NCBI GenBank assembly: GCA_009704345.1
Contig: WLEH01000025.1
Coordinates: forward strand, 1 to 8,941
DNA: 8,941 nt
DNA from: Actinomycetota bacterium
GTDB taxonomy: Bacteria; Actinomycetota; Actinomycetes; S36-B12; UBA5976
Direction of reading: 5' to 3'
Positions 5,964 through 8,941 of this stretch are shown here, in pieces. The position numbers and the translations under genes are program-made. A model generated the notes under the pieces. It made no database searches. It was not told the DNA's origin and worked only from the letters and a program-made list of their open reading frames with translations. The number at the start of each line of letters is the position of its first letter. Within the stretch, counting starts at the first letter, position 1.

Positions 5964-5979
5964 CCCCTAGGATTAGGGG
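5964..5979 (+). promoter_or_regulatory. Probable nuo operon -10 box inside a perfect palindrome
   Basis: TAGGAT (5968-5973) matches the TAGRRT -10 pattern and lies 39 nt upstream of the nuoA GTG, leaving room for a leader with a ribosome binding site. It is embedded in a perfect inverted repeat, CCCCTA-ggat-TAGGGG (5964-5979). The repeat could be an operator overlapping the -10 box or a small RNA hairpin. No clear -35 is seen. The promoter call rests on position and pattern only; the operon could also be read through from menG. Confidence 0.45.
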
Positions 5980-6000
5980 AGTTAATCGAAATTTGCCGAG

Positions 6001-6007
6001 AAGGAGA
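6001..6007 (+). promoter_or_regulatory. Ribosome binding site of nuoA
   Basis: AAGGAGA is a near-perfect Shine-Dalgarno sequence with its core 6 nt before the GTG at 6013. It fixes that GTG as the nuoA start and is the strongest ribosome binding site in the window, at the head of the nuo operon. Confidence 0.8.
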
Positions 6008-6012
6008 TTCCT

Positions 6013-6372
6013 GTGGAATTAGCCTGGCCGATCGTCGGTCTGGGGCTTTTAGCCTTTGGCTTTGGTGCATTCTCGGTTATTGCGTCGGCAATTATTGGGC
6101 CAAAGAAATACAACAAAGCCAAACTCGATGCCTATGAGTGTGGCATTGAAGCAACACCGCAACCAATGGGTGGTGGCAAATATCCAATTCGATATTACTT
6201 AACGGCAATGATGTTTATTATTTTTGATATTGAAATTATGTTTTTGTATCCATGGGCAGTGAACTATGGCGCACTAGGAGTATTTGGGTTAGGTGCAATT
6301 GGACTGTTCTTGTTGATTGTGACGCTCGCTTTTTTCTATGACTGGCGACGCGGCGGATTGGAATGGGACTAA
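6013..6372 (+). CDS. nuoA: NADH-quinone oxidoreductase subunit A (NuoA)
   Basis: NuoA is a small membrane subunit of complex I that lies near the quinone-binding site at the junction of the peripheral and membrane arms. The 119-residue product shows three hydrophobic segments (about residues 5-29, 60-83 and 86-108). It carries the conserved loop DAYECGIE (39-46) with Cys43, the IRYYLTAMMFIIFDIE stretch (59-74) containing Asp72 and Glu74 (E. coli Asp79 and Glu81), and FLYPWA (77-82). Length is normal. The start is GTG at 6013, set by the strong AAGGAGA. The TAA stop is followed without any gap by the nuoB ATG. It is the first gene of the nuo run, probably transcribed from the promoter at about 5968. 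Confidence 0.97.
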   Translation: MELAWPIVGLGLLAFGFGAFSVIASAIIGPKKYNKAKLDAYECGIEATPQPMGGGKYPIRYYLTAMMFIIFDIEIMFLYPWAVNYGALGVFGLGAIGLFLLIVTLAFFYDWRRGGLEWD

Positions 6373-6927
6373 ATGGGTGTTGAAGAAAAACTACCGTCAG
6401 GCGTAATGCTTTCGAGTGTTGAGCAGTTAGTTGGCTATGTCCGACGTAACTCACTTTGGCCAGCCACATTTGGTTTAGCTTGTTGTGCTATTGAAATGAT
6501 GGCAATTGGCGCTGGCAGATATGACATTGCTCGATTTGGTATGGAAACTTTCCGCGCTTCCCCCAGACAAGCAGATTTGATGATTGTTGCTGGCCGAGTA
6601 AGTCAGAAAATGGCGCCAGTGCTTCGCCAAATTTATGATCAGATGCCAAATCCAAAATGGGTTATCTCAATGGGTGTTTGCGCATCAAGTGGCGGCATGT
6701 TTAATAACTATGCAATTCTGCAAGGTGTTGATCATGTGGTTCCAGTTGATATCTATTTGCCTGGCTGTCCGCCGCGACCTGAGATGCTAATTGATGCAAT
6801 TTTGAAACTACATGATCAAATTCAGAACACCAAGCTAGGTGTAAACCGAGTTAAGGAAATTGTGGCGCAAGAAGAAATTGCGCTGAATACCAAACCACTA
6901 ATTGAGATGAAGGGATTGTTGGCATGA
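6373..6927 (+). CDS. nuoB: NADH-quinone oxidoreductase subunit B (NuoB)
   Basis: NuoB carries the terminal iron-sulfur cluster N2, which passes electrons to menaquinone, and packs against NuoD in the peripheral arm. The 184-residue product has all four cluster ligands: the adjacent pair Cys37-Cys38 in GLACCAIEM, Cys103 in MGVCASSGGMF, and Cys132 in YLPGCPPRPEML. Conserved ARFGMETFRASPRQADL (53-69) is also present. The ATG follows the nuoA stop directly; the preceding GGGA is only a weak ribosome binding site, so coupling to nuoA is likely. The stop overlaps the nuoC start as ATGA. Confidence 0.98.
   Translation: MGVEEKLPSGVMLSSVEQLVGYVRRNSLWPATFGLACCAIEMMAIGAGRYDIARFGMETFRASPRQADLMIVAGRVSQKMAPVLRQIYDQMPNPKWVISMGVCASSGGMFNNYAILQGVDHVVPVDIYLPGCPPRPEMLIDAILKLHDQIQNTKLGVNRVKEIVAQEEIALNTKPLIEMKGLLA
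6910..6915 (+). promoter_or_regulatory. Ribosome binding site of nuoC
   Basis: AAGGGA within the end of nuoB lies 8 nt before the ATG at 6924. It supports that start, which overlaps the nuoB stop. Confidence 0.55.
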
Positions 6928-7631
6928 CCGAATCCAACAATCCATTAGTGCCGCAGGGTGCAACCGAGCTGCCTTTAGTTGATGTGCGGGAAGGTTCATT
7001 TGGTGTGCGCGGCAGTGGAGATACTTCAGGTTTTGGTGGTTTAGTAAGACGAATTTATCTGCCACCAGCAGCATCTCGACCGCTGCCTGGTTGGTTTGAA
7101 GATGTGGTGGCGGCGCTAGAGCAAGCACTAGCTGCCAAAGATTTGAAGCCAGCCGATGTGATTGAACGCGTTGTAGTAGATCGCAATGAGTTATCTATTA
7201 ATGTGCATCGACATCACATTAAAACTGTGATGCAGTTGTTGCGCGATGAGCCACGTCTTAAGTTTGAAATGAGCATGGGTGTAAGTGGCGTGCACTACCC
7301 ACATCAAACTGATGCGGAATTGCATGCGGTTTACCACATTCGCTCCATGACGCATAACCGCCAAATAAGAGTGGAAACCACAGCACCTGATGTTGATCCT
7401 CATATCCCATCAACTGTTGATGTCTATCCAACTAATAACTGGCATGAACGAGAAACTTATGATTTCTTTGGCATTGTTTTTGATGGCCATCCAGCTCTAA
7501 CTCGAATTGAAATGCCAGATGATTGGGTCGGTCATCCACAGCGCAAGGATTATCCGCTCGGTGGCGTGCCAGTTGAATACAAAGGCGCAACAATTCCAGC
7601 GCCGGATCAGCGACGGATGTACTCGAAATGA
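6924..7631 (+). CDS. nuoC: NADH-quinone oxidoreductase subunit C (NuoC)
   Basis: NuoC is a hydrophilic subunit of the peripheral arm of complex I, contacting NuoB and NuoD; it binds no cofactor. The 235-residue product has the N-terminal block FGVRGSGDTSGFGGLVR (26-42), typical of actinobacterial NuoC, followed by the 30-kDa-subunit domain. That domain ends in the family signature ERETYDFFGIVFDGHP (175-190), with RIEMPDDWVGHPQRKDYPLG (194-213) after it. It is a separate gene, not the NuoCD fusion seen in E. coli. The ATG at 6924 overlaps the nuoB stop by 4 bases, and its own stop overlaps the nuoD ATG in the same way, so the three are probably translated in a coupled manner. Confidence 0.97.
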   Translation: MTESNNPLVPQGATELPLVDVREGSFGVRGSGDTSGFGGLVRRIYLPPAASRPLPGWFEDVVAALEQALAAKDLKPADVIERVVVDRNELSINVHRHHIKTVMQLLRDEPRLKFEMSMGVSGVHYPHQTDAELHAVYHIRSMTHNRQIRVETTAPDVDPHIPSTVDVYPTNNWHERETYDFFGIVFDGHPALTRIEMPDDWVGHPQRKDYPLGGVPVEYKGATIPAPDQRRMYSK

Positions 7632-8941
7632 CCCAAGACAATTTAATTTTCGAAACAGCAACTGAAGGTCAAGAGACTTCGCAGGGACGCGTTTACACCT
7701 TGTCCGGTGGCGATTGGGATCAGGTTAAAGCGGCACCAGCAGGTGAAGCTGAGCGAGTTGTTGTGAACATGGGGCCACAGCACCCATCAACTCACGGTGT
7801 GCTTCGGTTGATTGTTGAACTTGAAGGTGAAACCGTTACTGAAGTTCGACCAGCGATCGGCTACCTACATACTGGAATTGAAAAGAATTTAGAGTTTAGG
7901 ACCTGGACTCAAGGCGTAACTTTTGTAACTCGAATGGATTACTTATCCAGTTTCTATTCTGAGACAGCTTATTGCCTAGCAGTTGAAAAACTACTTGGAA
8001 TTACAAATGATGTGCCAGAGCGCGCAACCACAATTCGCGTAATGTTAATGGAACTTAATCGAATCTCATCTCACTTGGTTGCCCTTGGCACTGGCGGCTT
8101 GGAACTTGGTGCTTTAACCGCAATGTTCTTAGCCTTCCGTGAACGTGAAATTGTTTTGGATATTTTTGAATTAGTAAGTGGTTTGCGAATGAACCACGCT
8201 TACATCCGCCCAGGTGGGTTAGCGCAAGATCTACCGCCGGATGCAATCGAGAAAATTCGAGAAGCAATTCCGCTAATTCGCAAGGGTTTTAAGGACACCG
8301 AAAACCTATTGGTTGGCAACAGTATTTGGTTAGCGCGAACTAAAGATGTTGGTGTGCTTGATCTGGATGGCTGTTTAGCGCTAGGTGTAACTGGTCCAAC
8401 GCTGCGTTCGACTGGACTTGCATGGGATTTGCGAAAGACAAATCCATATTGCGGTTATGAAACTTATGACTTCCAGATTCCAACTGTTGATAGCGCGGAT
8501 GCTTACGGTCGATTCTTATTGCGGTTAGCTGAGATGGAGCAGTCGCTACAAATTGTGGAGCAGTGCTTAGATCGATTAGCGCCAGGGCCGGTAATGGTGG
8601 GCGATAAGAAAATTGCTTGGCCAGCGCAACTTTCCATTGGTGGCGACGGCATGGGTAATTCACTTGAGCACATCAAGCAGATTATGGGCACTTCAATGGA
8701 ATCGTTAATTCATCACTTCAAGTTAGTAACTGAAGGTTTTGAAGTGCCAGCTGGTCAGGTTTATCAAGCAGTTGAATCACCTCGTGGTGAATTAGGTGTG
8801 CATATGGTTTCTGATGGTGGCACTAGACCGTATCGAGTGCATTTCCGAGATCCATCATTTACAAATTTGCAATCAATCCCAGCAATCTGCGAAGGCGGAC
8901 AAGTGGCTGATTTAGTGGCGGCGATCGCAAGCATTGATCCA
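7628..8941 (+). CDS. nuoD: NADH-quinone oxidoreductase subunit D (NuoD), 3' end cut by window edge
   Basis: NuoD, related to [NiFe] hydrogenase large subunits, forms the quinone-binding pocket with NuoB. 438 codons are visible without a stop. The last residues, AAIASIDP, normally come just before the protein end, so only a few codons should be missing. Seen are MGPQHPSTHGVLR (48-60) with His52 and His56, GYLHTGIEK (78-86) with Tyr79 as the likely quinone-contacting tyrosine (Tyr87 in Thermus), ESPRGELG (383-390), SDGGTRPYRVHFRDPSF (395-411) and CEGG near the end. The hydrogenase metal-site cysteines are absent, as expected for complex I. The start ATG at 7628 shares ATGA with the nuoC stop; only a weak GGA at 7615 precedes it, so coupling to nuoC is likely. 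Confidence 0.97.
   Translation, partial: MTQDNLIFETATEGQETSQGRVYTLSGGDWDQVKAAPAGEAERVVVNMGPQHPSTHGVLRLIVELEGETVTEVRPAIGYLHTGIEKNLEFRTWTQGVTFVTRMDYLSSFYSETAYCLAVEKLLGITNDVPERATTIRVMLMELNRISSHLVALGTGGLELGALTAMFLAFREREIVLDIFELVSGLRMNHAYIRPGGLAQDLPPDAIEKIREAIPLIRKGFKDTENLLVGNSIWLARTKDVGVLDLDGCLALGVTGPTLRSTGLAWDLRKTNPYCGYETYDFQIPTVDSADAYGRFLLRLAEMEQSLQIVEQCLDRLAPGPVMVGDKKIAWPAQLSIGGDGMGNSLEHIKQIMGTSMESLIHHFKLVTEGFEVPAGQVYQAVESPRGELGVHMVSDGGTRPYRVHFRDPSFTNLQSIPAICEGGQVADLVAAIASIDP

Noticed and set aside
8340..8691. Minus-strand open frames inside nuoD
   Set aside because: They are shadows of the strongly conserved nuoD coding sequence and give low-complexity His/Gln-rich or Ser-rich products typical of antisense reading.
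1..8941. A previously undescribed multi-gene system, mobile element, CRISPR array or RNA gene
   Set aside because: All coding space is taken by recognisable menaquinone and complex I genes. No long repeats, tRNA-like folds, transposase or phage motifs, or unexplained stretches over 100 bp were seen.

Overview
This window is a compact, almost fully coding piece of an actinobacterial chromosome. It carries most of the classical (o-succinylbenzoate) menaquinone pathway, followed by the start of the nuo operon for respiratory complex I. Several proteins have an actinobacterial look: NuoC has the N-terminal GVRGSGDTSG block, MenE is the short form, MenD has a mycobacterial-type C-terminal half, and three candidate -10 boxes (TAGGGT, TAGGCT, TAGGAT) fit or nearly fit the streptomycete TAGRRT pattern. 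The base composition looks moderate and AT-leaning for an actinobacterium. Intergenic gaps are tiny and many genes overlap by 4 bases. A streamlined planktonic actinobacterium (freshwater acI/Nanopelagicales type) would fit, but that placement is inference.

Layout: 1-446 (minus) is the 5' part of menE, cut by the window edge. A 46-bp divergent intergenic region separates it from menB (493-1359), menC (1356-2330) and menD (2327-3895), which read rightward with GTGA overlaps. menF (3879-5147, minus) converges on menD, and the two 3' ends overlap by 17 bp. A 63-bp divergent intergenic region separates menF from menG (5211-5918). A 94-bp gap holding several inverted repeats and a probable promoter leads into nuoA (6013-6372), nuoB (6373-6927), nuoC (6924-7631) and nuoD (7628 to the window edge, only a few codons short of the expected end).

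How the genes work together: MenF makes isochorismate, MenD makes SEPHCHC, MenC makes o-succinylbenzoate, MenE activates it with CoA, and MenB closes the ring to DHNA-CoA. MenG then methylates the prenylated product to menaquinone. The quinone-reducing complex encoded next to them uses that menaquinone as electron acceptor. The steps not seen here (SHCHC synthase MenH, DHNA-CoA thioesterase, prenyltransferase MenA) must lie elsewhere or be replaced.

I see no mobile element, CRISPR array, RNA gene or novel multi-gene system. The parts worth a second look are in the intergenic regions. Both divergent men regions carry an identical GGTAGGGCA core followed by TACC, inside or beside dyad symmetries that overlap the likely promoters. 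Several men genes look leaderless, and a perfect CCCCTA/TAGGGG palindrome overlaps the probable -10 box of the nuo operon.
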